Positions 46,021 to 54,679 of a stretch of 64,000 bases of DNA are shown piece by piece (the stretch's first letter is position 1; the number at the start of each line of letters is the position of its first letter). The stretch spans positions 58,327 through 122,326 of the forward strand of contig NZ_AUJR01000009.1 in the NCBI RefSeq assembly GCF_000424325.1, written 5' to 3'. The position numbers and the translations under genes were made by a program. The notes below the pieces were generated by a model. That model was not told the origin of the DNA. It made no database searches and saw only the letters and a program-made list of their open reading frames with translations. The DNA is from [Clostridium] clostridioforme AGR2157 (GTDB lineage: Bacteria > Bacillota > Clostridia > Lachnospirales > Lachnospiraceae).

Positions 46021-46376
46021 GTGAGTAGGACAGGTGGCCGCTGCCGCGATACCGCAAGGCCGCGGGAGAGGAAAGTCCGGGCTTCACAGGGCAGGGTGCC
46101 AGATAACGTCTGGCGGAGGCGACTCCAGGGACAGTGCAACAGAAATGTACCGCCTTTTAGGCTGCGGCCTTAAAGGTAAGGGTGGAAGGGCAGTGTAAGA
46201 GACTACCGCCCGTCTGGTAACAGGCGGGGCACATGTAAACCCCACTCGAAGCAAGACCGAACAGGAAGCATATGGCTGCCCGTCAGCTTCCGGGTAGGTT
46301 GCTTGAGGCTGCCGGCGACGGCAGTCCTAGATAGATGGCCATCCAGCGACATAACCCGGCTTATCGTCCTGCTCAC
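46021..46376 (+). ncRNA. rnpB: RNase P RNA
   Basis: A bacterial RNase P RNA, the catalytic RNA that trims tRNA 5' ends. The conserved blocks are GAGAGGAAAGTCCGGGC near the 5' side, CAGGGCAGGGTGCCAG and the 3' ACATAACCCGGCTTATCG region. The outer helix pairs GTGAGTAGGAC (46021-46031) with GTCCTGCTCAC (46366-46376). The T-loop-binding AGATAGATGGCCATCCAGCG is type A-like. Exact ends may extend a few bases. Confidence 0.95.
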
Positions 46377-46403
46377 ATACATTTATTGACATGAGGAAAG
46401 AGA

Positions 46404-46435
46404 AGATTATGGGATAGAATCCTGTAATCTTTTTT
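46404..46435 (+). terminator. Terminator after RNase P RNA
   Basis: A 12-bp stem with two G-U pairs (AGATTATGGGAT with ATCCTGTAATCT), 3-base loop, then T6. Confidence 0.8.
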
Positions 46436-46509
46436 CGCATGGAAACAGTATTCGTAAAAAACATCCGCCAGGGCAATCCAAGGAATAAACAGGGAAGGGG
46501 GAAACTGGG

Positions 46510-47553
46510 ATGGAACAGGAAAAGATGAATTGGAAGGAGATGTCCATTGGGCTATGCCTGGTGGCTTTGCTGGCCTGGTTCACATTCCATGTGCTGTTGA
46601 GCGATCATTCCGCCCAGACCCTGGGCAGTACGTTCATGAGGGCGGATATCAGGTTCGTATCCATGGGGTTTGCCTGCATGTTTCTGTTCGTCAACTGTGA
46701 GGCGGCCAATATCAGGCTTTTGATGCGGACCTTTGGGAAAAAGGTACCTTACTGGCGCTCTCTTTCCTATGCGTTCACGGATTTTTACTTCAGCGCCATC
46801 ACCCCCTCCGCCACGGGAGGGCAGCCCATGCAGCTTTACTATATGGTCAGGGACGGCTTTGGGGCAGCCCACAGTTCATTTTCCCTGCTGGCCACGGCCG
46901 CGGTGTATCAGATGACGGTGCTGGTTTACGGGTGTGTTATGGTTGGCGCCAATCTGTCCTTTGTCATGGGCCAGGGCAGAATCATGCGGCTGCTCCTGAC
47001 TTTTGGGGTGCTGGTAAATGGATTCTGTTCCGGCCTTATCCTGTTAATCATCCTCAACGGTCTTTTGGCGGAGAAAACAATGCTGTGCATTGTAGGAGGA
47101 CTTAGCAGGGCCGGAATCATAAAGAACAGGAAGCGTGCAGTTCAAAAGGTGGAGGGACTGATTGATGAGTACAGCAGGGGAGGAGCCTATCTGAGGCAGT
47201 ATCCCCTGGTGGTGGTAAGAATGTTCATCCATGGGGCAGTTCAGCTGACTGCCCTGTATCTGGTGCCTTACTGGGCCTGCCGGGCCCTGGGCATATCCGC
47301 TGCAATAGAAGATTTCCTGGCCCTTCAGGCCATATTGAGCCTGGCAGTCACCGCGGTACCCCTTCCCGGTTCCGTGGGGGCCTCAGAGGGAAGTTTCCTT
47401 GCACTGTACCGCACCCTTTTGGGGGCAGGCCAGAGCTTTTCTGTGATGCTCTTAAGCAGGGGAATCAGCTTTTATGCAATGCTGTGCATAAGCGGGCTGG
47501 TAACCGCCTTCCTGCAGTTTGCAAGAAGGGGAAAATCTGCCTCTCCGGTGTGA
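46510..47553 (+). CDS. YbhN/lysylphosphatidylglycerol-synthase-TM family membrane protein
   Basis: A 347-residue polytopic protein with about 7-8 hydrophobic segments. The family mark is DFYFSAITPSATGGQPMQLY, and the later ALYLVPYWACRALGI and PLPGSVGASEGSFLALYRTL match the flippase-like UPF0104/YbhN family. The C-terminal aminoacyl-transferase domain of MprF is missing, so it is not a complete MprF. Flipping of a lipid or polyprenyl-linked substrate is inferred. Start ATG 46510 follows GGGAAGGGGG. Confidence 0.82.
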   Translation: MEQEKMNWKEMSIGLCLVALLAWFTFHVLLSDHSAQTLGSTFMRADIRFVSMGFACMFLFVNCEAANIRLLMRTFGKKVPYWRSLSYAFTDFYFSAITPSATGGQPMQLYYMVRDGFGAAHSSFSLLATAAVYQMTVLVYGCVMVGANLSFVMGQGRIMRLLLTFGVLVNGFCSGLILLIILNGLLAEKTMLCIVGGLSRAGIIKNRKRAVQKVEGLIDEYSRGGAYLRQYPLVVVRMFIHGAVQLTALYLVPYWACRALGISAAIEDFLALQAILSLAVTAVPLPGSVGASEGSFLALYRTLLGAGQSFSVMLLSRGISFYAMLCISGLVTAFLQFARRGKSASPV

Positions 47554-47620
47554 ACATGAGAGCAATTGAGCAATAACAGCTGAATGCGAATAAACCCGGA
47601 TTAACCAGGATAAGTAAAAC

Positions 47621-47657
47621 AGGGGATTGCCTATGGAATCAGGCAGTCCCCTTATCG
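47621..47657. terminator. Terminator between ybhN-like and uxaC
   Basis: A 12-bp stem (AGGGGATTGCCT with AGGCAGTCCCCT, one G-U) with an 8-base loop. It is flanked by A- and T-rich bases and can serve both convergent genes. Confidence 0.7.
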
Positions 47658-47664
47658 TTTTAAT

Positions 47665-49080
47665 TTACTTCACTTCATCCAGCTTAAATCCAAAATACTT
47701 CACAGAGTTGTTGTAGCAGATACCCTTTACGATTTCTTCCAGGGCCTTCATGTCTGCCGGATACTCGCCGTTCTCTACCCAGCCGCCAATCAGGCTGCAG
47801 AGGATGCGGCGGAAGTACTCGTGTCTGGTGTAGGACAGGAAGCTTCTGGAGTCTGTAAGCATACCGATGAAGTTGCCCAGGCATCCTAAGTTGGCCAGGG
47901 ATGTCATCTGCTCGGCCATGCCGGTCTTGTGGTCGTTGAACCACCATGCGGAGCCCTGCTGAATCTTGCCAGGGAATTTCTCCTGGAAGCAGCCGATGAT
48001 GGTTCCGATGGAAGCATTATCATTTGGATTCAGAGAGTAAAGGATGGTCTTTGGAATCTCGTTATTGGTGCTCAGGGCATTTAAGAAATCAGCCATCTGC
48101 GCACTTGGAGCGTAGTTGTTGATGCAGTCAAATCCGGTATCAGCGCCCAGCTTCTCGAACATGTAGCCGTTGTTGTCCCTCTTGCAGCCGTAGTGAATCT
48201 GCATAATCCATCCCATGGCATTGTACTCGCGGGCCACAAACAGCATGAAGGCTGTCTTAAACTTCAGTTCCTCTTCCTTGGTTACTGCCTCGCCCTTTAA
48301 GCCCTTGGCAAGGATGGCATCCACCTCGGAGTCAGCAGCAGGCGCATACATCACATACTCCAGGGCATGGTCGGATACGCAGCATCCCATGGATGCAAAG
48401 AATTGCATACGCTTCCTGAGCGCCTCTTTTAAGGATGCATAATCAGTAATCTGAACACCGCTGACCTGGGAAAGCTGCGCCATGTAAGCGCCAAAGGTTG
48501 GCTTCTCGACGTTCATGGCCTTGTCCGGTCTCCATGCCGGAAGTACCTGTACATCAAAGGTGTCGTCCTCTGCAATCTTCTTATGCCATTCCAGGGAGTC
48601 TACCGGGTCGTCAGTGGTGCAGATCAGGGTCACGCCTGACTGTCTGATCAGGTTGCGGACCGTCATGGAGTCCTCCTGGAGCCTCAAATTGCACAGGTTC
48701 CATACCTCCTCAGCGGTATCGCCGTTTAAATAGCCCTGGTATCCGAAGTACTTTCTCAGCTCCAGGTGGCTCCAGTGGTACAGCGGGTTGCCGATGAGCT
48801 TTGGCATGGTCTCTGCCCAGGCCTGGAACTTCTCCCTGTCCGTGCTGTCGCCGGTTACATACTTCTCGTCCACGCCGTTGGAACGCATCTGGCGCCATTT
48901 GTAATGGTCGCCGCCCAGCCATACCTGTGTGATGGTGTCAAACTTGCGGTCCTCGTAGATTTCCTGAGGATTGATGTGGCAGTGATAGTCAAGTATCGGC
49001 ATATTCTCTGCAAAATCATGATACAGCGTCTTTGCCATATCAGTTGATAATAAGAAATCCTTGTCCATAAATTGTTTCAT
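47665..49080 (-). CDS. uxaC: Glucuronate/galacturonate isomerase
   Basis: A 471-residue amidohydrolase-fold isomerase that turns D-glucuronate into D-fructuronate and D-galacturonate into D-tagaturonate. The family signature ILDYHCHINPQEIYEDRKF is near the N-terminus and MQIHYGCKRDNNGYMFEKLG and SRSFLSYTRHEYFRRILCSL are later blocks. The start at 49080 follows AAGGAGGAAT on the minus strand. It lies 22 bases after lacI, which is read first from the divergent promoter, so the two share a transcript. Confidence 0.96.
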   Translation of the reverse strand: MKQFMDKDFLLSTDMAKTLYHDFAENMPILDYHCHINPQEIYEDRKFDTITQVWLGGDHYKWRQMRSNGVDEKYVTGDSTDREKFQAWAETMPKLIGNPLYHWSHLELRKYFGYQGYLNGDTAEEVWNLCNLRLQEDSMTVRNLIRQSGVTLICTTDDPVDSLEWHKKIAEDDTFDVQVLPAWRPDKAMNVEKPTFGAYMAQLSQVSGVQITDYASLKEALRKRMQFFASMGCCVSDHALEYVMYAPAADSEVDAILAKGLKGEAVTKEEELKFKTAFMLFVAREYNAMGWIMQIHYGCKRDNNGYMFEKLGADTGFDCINNYAPSAQMADFLNALSTNNEIPKTILYSLNPNDNASIGTIIGCFQEKFPGKIQQGSAWWFNDHKTGMAEQMTSLANLGCLGNFIGMLTDSRSFLSYTRHEYFRRILCSLIGGWVENGEYPADMKALEEIVKGICYNNSVKYFGFKLDEVK

Positions 49081-49102
49081 GTGTGATATTCCTCCTTAAG
49101 AA

Positions 49103-50104
49103 TTAAAAATTTGTGGTTTTCCTTTTTATTAAATCAGAAGCGATTGTGGTCCTGCTGGGCACATTCACGCCGCTGAAAACCCCCATTAGAGTGTTGATAG
49201 TGGTGGTGCAGAGCGCTTCCACCTTACTGTCAATGGATGTAATCTCCGGGTCCGTACACCGGGCCAGCAGGGAATTGTTATAGCCGATAATGCTCAGCCC
49301 TTGGGGAATGGAGATATCTGCTATGTGGGCATACTTCACAGCGCCCACGGCCAGTGAATCGTCGGAGGTGATGACCGCGTCGAATTCCAATCCTTCTCTG
49401 TGAAGGGACAGCAGCAGCTCCCTGGCAGCCTCTATGTCCTTGGGACACTGGCGGATGAGTTCATCGCAGGGCGTGATGCCGTTTGCCTTGAGGGCGTCTT
49501 TGTATCCCTCCAGCTTATTGACCCCGCTGTAGGAATAGCTGGTGTATACATACAGGATACGCCTGCGTCCGGAGGAGAGCAGCTGGCTGGCAGCGCCGTA
49601 CACCGCTGCGTGGTCGTCGCAGACAGTGCTGTATATATTCTCACCTTCCAGAAAGCCGTTGACCAGCATGATGGGAAGGTCGGAAGCAGCCTCGATGATA
49701 TAGGCATTATCCTTGGCCCGCATCTCCACGAATTTGGAACCGGCCAGTATGATGGCATCCACCCGCTTGGAACGCAGCAAATCAAAATACTTCTGTTTGG
49801 CATCCAGGTCATAGCCGGTGCAGCAGAGAATGGCGTCATAGCCATGGGAGCGCAGTTCCCGTTCCAGATAGTAAATAGCGCCTGCCAGATACGGATCGGA
49901 CGAATCGGAACACATGATTCCGATGGTCTGCATGGTATTTAACCCCAGGCCTCTGGCGAACACATTAGGAGTATAACCCAACTCGTCCATAACTTTCAAG
50001 ACCTTTTCTCTTGTCTTTTCACTGACATTGGGATTGCCGTTAAGTACCCTGGATACGGTGGCGATGGACACCCCCGCATGCTCAGAAACATCATATATAT
50101 TCAT
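49103..50104 (-). CDS. LacI-family transcriptional regulator of the hexuronate locus
   Basis: A 333-residue repressor. The N-terminal HTH and hinge are NIYDVSEHAGVSIATVSRVL and NPNVSEKTREKVLKVMDELG. The sugar-binding part has QTIGIMCSDSSDPYLAGAIY and FDAVITSDDSLAVGAVKYA. It is encoded before uxaC and divergently from uxaA; palindromes of the TGTAAGCGCTTACA type overlap or follow both promoters. It is therefore probably auto-regulatory and represses uxaA as well. The inducer, perhaps a hexuronate or KDG, is inferred. It starts 18 bases from the nearer operator. Confidence 0.92.
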   Translation of the reverse strand: MNIYDVSEHAGVSIATVSRVLNGNPNVSEKTREKVLKVMDELGYTPNVFARGLGLNTMQTIGIMCSDSSDPYLAGAIYYLERELRSHGYDAILCCTGYDLDAKQKYFDLLRSKRVDAIILAGSKFVEMRAKDNAYIIEAASDLPIMLVNGFLEGENIYSTVCDDHAAVYGAASQLLSSGRRRILYVYTSYSYSGVNKLEGYKDALKANGITPCDELIRQCPKDIEAARELLLSLHREGLEFDAVITSDDSLAVGAVKYAHIADISIPQGLSIIGYNNSLLARCTDPEITSIDSKVEALCTTTINTLMGVFSGVNVPSRTTIASDLIKRKTTNF

Positions 50105-50121
50105 AGACCAACCTCACATTC

Positions 50122-50135
50122 TGTAAGCGCTTACA
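50122..50135. promoter_or_regulatory. LacI-type operator 1 (lacI-uxaC side)
   Basis: TGTAAGCGCTTACA, a perfect 14-bp palindrome, 10 bases after the -10 box of the lacI promoter and 17 bases before the lacI start codon. It has the central CG of LacI/CcpA-type operators. Confidence 0.88.
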
Positions 50136-50145
50136 AGATAAGTAT

Positions 50146-50174
50146 ATTATACATATTCCCCGTGGATAATGCAA
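50146..50174 (-). promoter_or_regulatory. Promoter of lacI-uxaC
   Basis: On the minus strand TTGCAT (50169-50174), 17-base spacer, TATAAT (50146-50151). Confidence 0.75.
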
Positions 50175-50192
50175 TACTTTTCTATTTTTTTA

Positions 50193-50221
50193 TTGACTTC
50201 TGACCGGAAAATGAGTAGAAT
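50193..50221 (+). promoter_or_regulatory. Promoter of uxaA
   Basis: TTGACT (50193-50198), 17-base spacer, TAGAAT (50216-50221). The operator at 50224-50239 covers the predicted start site, so repression by blocking the polymerase is expected. Confidence 0.85.
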
Positions 50222-50223
50222 AA

Positions 50224-50239
50224 TTGTAAGCACTTACAA
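50224..50239. promoter_or_regulatory. LacI-type operator 2 (uxaA side)
   Basis: TTGTAAGCACTTACAA, a 16-bp palindrome with the centre CA instead of CG, 2 bases after the uxaA -10 box. It shares TGTAAG/CTTACA with operator 1 102 bases away. Confidence 0.88.
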
Positions 50240-50309
50240 AAATAAGTCACGAAACAGCACACAAGAGACAGGAACAAAATCAAAGAAAACAAAGAAGATA
50301 GGAGAATGA

Positions 50310-51797
50310 ATGGCCATGCAGGATATTGTAAAAATTCATGAAAATGACAATGTGGCGGTTGCGCTGCGTCCCCTTGCAAAGGGCGGGACTCTGGATGTAG
50401 CAGGAGCAAAGGTCAGCCCTCTGGAGGACATACCCCAGGGACACAAGTTTGCCTTAAGGCCCATAAAGGCCGGAGAGGAAGTGGTGAAGTACGGCTTCAG
50501 GATTGGATATGCAAAGGAGGACATAGAGGCAGGGGCATGGGTCCATGTGCACAATGTGAGGACTGCCCTGGGGGAGGTGCTTACCTATGACTATGCTCCC
50601 CGGAAAAATGATGTGGCCCCCACGGAGCACGTATATTTTGAGGGATACCGCAGGCCGGACGGCAAGGCGGGAATCCGCAACGAGATATGGATTATCCCCA
50701 CTGTAGGCTGTGTCAACTCCATCGCCAAGGCCCTTGAGAGCCAGGCAAAGTCACTGGCAGTCGGAAATGTGGAGGACGTGATTGCATTTCCCCATCCCTT
50801 TGGATGTTCCCAGATGGGAGATGACCAGGAGAATACCAGAAAGGTGCTGGCGGACATGATTCACCACCCCAACGCGGGGGGCGTGCTGGTGCTGGGATTG
50901 GGGTGCGAGAACAGCAACATTCCCGTGCTCATGGACTACATCGGAGAGTACGACGAGGACCGCGTGAAGTTCCTTCAGTGCCAGGATGTGGAGGATGAGA
51001 TGGAGACTGCCATGGGTCTTCTTAAGGAGCTGGCCGCCTACGCAGGTGCATTTTCCAGGGAGAAGATAGATGCCGCCGAGCTCGTCATCGGCATGAAGTG
51101 CGGCGGATCCGACGGACTGTCCGGCATCACGGCCAATCCGGTGGTAGGCGCGTTTTCCGATTTGCTGGTGAGCAAGGGCGGAACCACCATCCTTACGGAA
51201 GTGCCTGAGATGTTTGGGGCAGAGACACTTCTCATGAACCGCTGCGCCACCCCGGAGCTGTTTGACAAGACCGTGGACCTGATCAATAATTTCAAAAACT
51301 ATTTTACCAGCCACAACCAGACCATCTATGAGAATCCGTCCCCAGGCAATAAAAAGGGCGGCATCTCCACCCTGGAGGACAAGTCCTTAGGATGTACCCA
51401 GAAGTCGGGAAGCGCCCTTGTAAGGGGCGTGCTGGAATACGGCGAGCCTGTGAAGGTGAAGGGCCTGAACCTGTTAAGCGCCCCCGGCAATGACCTGGTG
51501 GCCTCCACGGCGCTGGCTGTATCCGGCGCCCATATGGTGCTCTTTACCACGGGAAGGGGAACTCCCTTTGCCTCCCCGGTGCCTACGGTCAAGATATCCA
51601 GCAACTCCAGGCTGGCAGGCCACAAGGACAACTGGATAGACTTTAACGCAGGCCGCATGGTGGAGGACATGACAAAGGAAGAACTGGCAAAGGAGCTGCT
51701 GAATTACGTTCTGGCTGTTGCATCCGGCAGGAAGGTCAAGTCAGAGGAAGCAGGATTCCATGACATGGCTATTTTCAAACAGGGAGTGACGCTGTAG
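50310..51797 (+). CDS. uxaA: Altronate dehydratase (UxaA family)
   Basis: A 495-residue enzyme that dehydrates D-altronate to 2-keto-3-deoxygluconate. The N-terminal SAF-like domain (residues 1-90) includes NDNVAVALRPLAKGG and HKFALRPIKAGEEV. The C-terminal UxaA/GarD domain holds IWIIPTVGCVNSIAKAL, FPHPFGCSQMGDDQ, GLGCENSNIP and GMKCGGSDGLSGITANP, with the conserved cysteines and histidine. It may also act on galactarate. The start follows AGGAGA with a 5-base gap; a second ATG two codons later is possible. It is the first gene from the operator-controlled promoter. Confidence 0.93.
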   Translation: MAMQDIVKIHENDNVAVALRPLAKGGTLDVAGAKVSPLEDIPQGHKFALRPIKAGEEVVKYGFRIGYAKEDIEAGAWVHVHNVRTALGEVLTYDYAPRKNDVAPTEHVYFEGYRRPDGKAGIRNEIWIIPTVGCVNSIAKALESQAKSLAVGNVEDVIAFPHPFGCSQMGDDQENTRKVLADMIHHPNAGGVLVLGLGCENSNIPVLMDYIGEYDEDRVKFLQCQDVEDEMETAMGLLKELAAYAGAFSREKIDAAELVIGMKCGGSDGLSGITANPVVGAFSDLLVSKGGTTILTEVPEMFGAETLLMNRCATPELFDKTVDLINNFKNYFTSHNQTIYENPSPGNKKGGISTLEDKSLGCTQKSGSALVRGVLEYGEPVKVKGLNLLSAPGNDLVASTALAVSGAHMVLFTTGRGTPFASPVPTVKISSNSRLAGHKDNWIDFNAGRMVEDMTKEELAKELLNYVLAVASGRKVKSEEAGFHDMAIFKQGVTL

Positions 51798-51839
51798 GAA
51801 AAAACGGTTTTTATGGCAGTATTTTATTGTAATTTCTTC

Positions 51840-51868
51840 TTGCATCTCCTGCCTGCCTGAGGTATACT
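51840..51868 (+). promoter_or_regulatory. Promoter of iclR
   Basis: TTGCAT (51840-51845), 17-base spacer, TATACT (51863-51868). The first of two operator-like sites starts 12 bases downstream. Confidence 0.75.
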
Positions 51869-51880
51869 GAGTATCAGATA

Positions 51881-51911
51881 TCGTATATACGGACAAGAGA
51901 TGTATATACGA
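51881..51911. promoter_or_regulatory. Twin IclR-type operator at the iclR promoter
   Basis: Two sites matching TCGTATATACGA: TCGTATATACGG (51881-51892, 11 of 12) and ATGTATATACGA (51900-51911, 10 of 12). They begin 19 bases apart, so they lie on about the same helix face. They lie just after the predicted start site. Confidence 0.7.
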
Positions 51912-51932
51912 ATAATTGAGCGGGAGGTGTCC

Positions 51933-52694
51933 ATGAAACTAAACAGAACCACGCTGCGCACCGTAGAGATACTGAAACTGGTGTCAAAAAAGCCGGACGG
52001 CATTACCCTGGATGAGATATGCGCAAAGCTGAACATGCCTAAGACCAGCGCCTACGATATCGTGACCACTCTGGTACAGGCCGGCATGATTCATGTGGCA
52101 AGGGAGCAGAAGCAGAGATATACTATCGGCCTGACAGCCTACCGGATTGGAATTAACTATACAAATAACCTGGACTTTATCAGCACCATTGACCCGGTGC
52201 TAAAGGCATTTTCCAGGGAGGTGGGGAAGACCGTGTTCTTCGGGATACGATCGGATGATTCCATTGTGTATATTTGCAAGTTTGAACCAGAGAATCCCAT
52301 CATCACCACGGCGACTGTGGGAACTAAAAATCCCATTTACTGCACATCCCTTGGCAAGGCAATCATGGCCTACACGGAGGACGAGGACCGGGACGGCGTA
52401 TTGTCCCGTATCAGCTTTAAGAAGCACACGGATAGAACCATCTGCACCAGGGAAGAATTTGAGAGGGAGCTTAAGTCTGTGCGGGAAAAGGGATATGCCT
52501 TTGACGCCAGGGAACTGGAAGAACACATGGAATGTGTAGGAGCCCCCGTATTTGGGCAGGATGGCAATGTGATGGGAGCCATCAGCGTCTCCAGCCTCTA
52601 TAAACCCACAGAGGATTATGATGCCCTGGGACGCCTGGTAAGCGATAAGGGGGCCCAGCTGTCACGTCTGTTGGGATACATCGGACATGTATAG
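51933..52694 (+). CDS. IclR-family transcriptional regulator (KdgR-like)
   Basis: A 253-residue regulator. The winged-helix domain (about residues 1-75) includes LNRTTLRTVEILKLVSKKPD and LDEICAKLNMPKTSAYDIVT. The IclR effector-binding domain follows with FGIRSDDSIVYICKF, IYCTSLGKAIMAYT and the C-terminal DGNVMGAISVSSL. In this pathway setting, KDG is a likely ligand, as for enterobacterial KdgR. The start follows GGGAGGTG; an upstream in-frame ATG at 51900 overlaps an operator-like site. Matching twin sites occur at its own promoter and at kdgA. Confidence 0.9.
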   Translation: MKLNRTTLRTVEILKLVSKKPDGITLDEICAKLNMPKTSAYDIVTTLVQAGMIHVAREQKQRYTIGLTAYRIGINYTNNLDFISTIDPVLKAFSREVGKTVFFGIRSDDSIVYICKFEPENPIITTATVGTKNPIYCTSLGKAIMAYTEDEDRDGVLSRISFKKHTDRTICTREEFERELKSVREKGYAFDARELEEHMECVGAPVFGQDGNVMGAISVSSLYKPTEDYDALGRLVSDKGAQLSRLLGYIGHV

Positions 52695-52727
52695 GAAAAT
52701 AAACTTACATTTTTACCTGTTTTGCTG

Positions 52728-52756
52728 TTGACAAATCATGTGACAGAGATTAGAAT
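52728..52756 (+). promoter_or_regulatory. Promoter of kdgA-kdgK
   Basis: TTGACA (52728-52733), 17-base spacer, TAGAAT (52751-52756). The operator pair begins 13 bases after the -10 box. Confidence 0.85.
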
Positions 52757-52769
52757 TTAAGTATACAAA

Positions 52770-52801
52770 TCGTAATTATGAAAGTGATTCGCATATGCGA
52801 A
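52770..52801. promoter_or_regulatory. Twin IclR-type operator at the kdgA promoter
   Basis: The second site, TTCGCATATGCGAA (52788-52801), is a perfect 14-bp palindrome containing TCGCATATGCGA. The first, TCGTAATTATGA (52770-52781), is a weaker match (9 of 12 to TCGTATATACGA). The 12-base cores begin 19 bases apart, as at the iclR promoter. Confidence 0.75.
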
Positions 52802-52823
52802 CTCAAAGAGAAGGAGAATGAAG

Positions 52824-53474
52824 ATGAAGAAAGAACAAGTTTTAGCAAGAATGAAAGAAGACTGTCTGGTTGCTGTTGTTCGCGCAAAGAACTATGAGCA
52901 GGGTGAGAAGGTAGTTGACGCCATCATCGCAGGCGGCATTAACTTCATCGAGCTTACCATGACCATGGATGACGGAGATCCGGTTGGCTTCATCAAACTG
53001 ATGGCAGAGAAGTATAAAGACAATGATAAGATTGTAATCGGCGCCGGCACCGTACTGGATCCTGAGACAGCAAGGGCCTGCATCCTGGCCGGAGCTAACT
53101 ACATCGTAAGCCCGGGCCTTAACGTTGACACCATCCGTCTGTGCAACCGTTACAGAGTACCCATGCTGCCAGGCGTTTTGACTCCAACCGAGGCCATTAC
53201 CGCTATGGAAGCCGGCTGTGACATTATCAAGATTTTCCCGGGCAACATCGTGGGACCTGCAGCCATCAGCTCCTTCAAGGGACCCCTTCCACAGGGCGAG
53301 TTCATGCCATCCGGCGGCGTAGACGTGGACAATGTTGACAAGTGGATCAAGGCCGGCGCTTACGCAGTGGGAACAGGAAGCAGCCTGACAAAGGGCGCCA
53401 AGACAGGCGACTTTGCAGCCGTTACAGCTAAGGCTCAGGAGTTCGTGGCAGCTGTTGCAGCAGCAAGGGCATAG
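52824..53474 (+). CDS. kdgA: KDPG aldolase (2-dehydro-3-deoxy-phosphogluconate aldolase)
   Basis: A 216-residue class I aldolase that cleaves KDPG to pyruvate and glyceraldehyde-3-phosphate. The TIM-barrel motifs are INFIELTMTMDD with the catalytic Glu, GAGTVLDPETARACILAGA, MLPGVLTPTEA and CDIIKIFPGN with the Schiff-base Lys, followed by MPSGGVDVDNV. It may also cleave 4-hydroxy-2-oxoglutarate. ATG 52824 is chosen because AAGGAG ends only one base before the ATG at 52818. It precedes kdgK by 64 bases. Confidence 0.95.
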   Translation: MKKEQVLARMKEDCLVAVVRAKNYEQGEKVVDAIIAGGINFIELTMTMDDGDPVGFIKLMAEKYKDNDKIVIGAGTVLDPETARACILAGANYIVSPGLNVDTIRLCNRYRVPMLPGVLTPTEAITAMEAGCDIIKIFPGNIVGPAAISSFKGPLPQGEFMPSGGVDVDNVDKWIKAGAYAVGTGSSLTKGAKTGDFAAVTAKAQEFVAAVAAARA

Positions 53475-53538
53475 ATTATACCGTATAGTAAGCATCATTC
53501 CAAATATCATTAAGAAGAGATTAAAGGAGAATTATACA

Positions 53539-54570
53539 ATGGCAAAGATTGTTACCATGGGCGAAATCATGTTAAGATTATCTACCCCAAACAACGAAAA
53601 GTTCATTCAGGCAGACGAGTTCGACATCAATTACGGCGGCGGTGAGGCAAACGTGGCAGTTTCCCTTGCAAACTACGGTCATGAGGCTGAATTCATTACC
53701 GCGGTTCCGGCTAACCCCATTGGCGAGTGCGCAGTGGCCGCACTGAGAAAGTATAATGTAGGTACAAAGCACATTGCCAGAAGTGGCGAGAGACTGGGTA
53801 TCTACTTCCTGGAGACAGGCTCAGCCATGAGGGCTTCCAACGTGGTCTATGACCGTGCTCACAGCTCCATCTCCACGGCAACTGCGGATCAGTTCAACTT
53901 TGATGAGATTTTTGCGGATGCTGACTGGTTCCACTTTACCGGAATCACACCAGCTGTCAGCGATGCGGCCATCGAGCTCACCGAGGCAGCATTAAAGGCA
54001 GCCAAGGCACACAATGTGACCGTGTCCGTTGACTTAAACTTCCGTAAGAAACTGTGGTCCTCTGAGAAGGCTCAGAAGGTCATGACCAACCTGATGCAGT
54101 ACGTAGATGTCTGCATTGGCAATGAAGAAGATGCAGAGAAGGTTCTGGGCTTCAAGCCGGGCAACACCGATGTTACCTCCGGCGAGCTGGAACTGGCTGG
54201 ATACGTTGACATCTTCAACCAGATGGCTGACAAGTTTGGCTTCAAGTATATCATCAGCTCCCTGCGCGAGAGCCACAGCGCTTCCGACAACGGCTGGTCT
54301 GCCTGCATCATGGATGGAAAGACACGTGAGTTCTACCACTCCAGAAAGTACCACATCACACCTATCGTTGACCGTGTAGGCGGCGGCGACTCCTTCGCGG
54401 CAGGTTTAATCTGCGGTCTGGTGGATGGCAAGGATATGAAGGCAGCCTTGGAGTATGCAGTAGCTGCATCCGCATTAAAGCACACCATTCCCGGCGACTT
54501 CAACCTGGTAACCAGGGCAGAGGTTGAGAATCTGGCTGGCGGCGACGGTTCAGGCCGTGTTCAGAGATAA
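53539..54570 (+). CDS. kdgK: 2-dehydro-3-deoxygluconokinase (PfkB family)
   Basis: A 343-residue PfkB-type sugar kinase that forms KDPG from KDG with ATP. The features are the N-terminal GEIMLRLSTPNNEKFIQADE, the GGGEANVAVSLANYG di-Gly motif and the ATP/anion motif DRVGGGDSFAAGLICGL with the catalytic Asp. KdgK and the preceding kdgA make up the lower hexuronate pathway, so the assignment is well supported. The start follows AAAGGAGA. A terminator follows the stop. Confidence 0.93.
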   Translation: MAKIVTMGEIMLRLSTPNNEKFIQADEFDINYGGGEANVAVSLANYGHEAEFITAVPANPIGECAVAALRKYNVGTKHIARSGERLGIYFLETGSAMRASNVVYDRAHSSISTATADQFNFDEIFADADWFHFTGITPAVSDAAIELTEAALKAAKAHNVTVSVDLNFRKKLWSSEKAQKVMTNLMQYVDVCIGNEEDAEKVLGFKPGNTDVTSGELELAGYVDIFNQMADKFGFKYIISSLRESHSASDNGWSACIMDGKTREFYHSRKYHITPIVDRVGGGDSFAAGLICGLVDGKDMKAALEYAVAASALKHTIPGDFNLVTRAEVENLAGGDGSGRVQR

Positions 54571-54599
54571 ATCAGGATATTGACAATCAGACAATCAGA

Positions 54600-54640
54600 G
54601 ACGGCTAATCCTTTTCAGAGGTATTAGCCGTTTCTTATAG
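54600..54640 (+). terminator. Terminator after kdgK
   Basis: A 9-bp stem (ACGGCTAAT with ATTAGCCGT) plus a G-U pair, 13-base loop and an interrupted T-rich run. Confidence 0.75.
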
Positions 54641-54679
54641 GTTTCTTATACGGTTTTTTATATGAAAAGGAGATATGAT

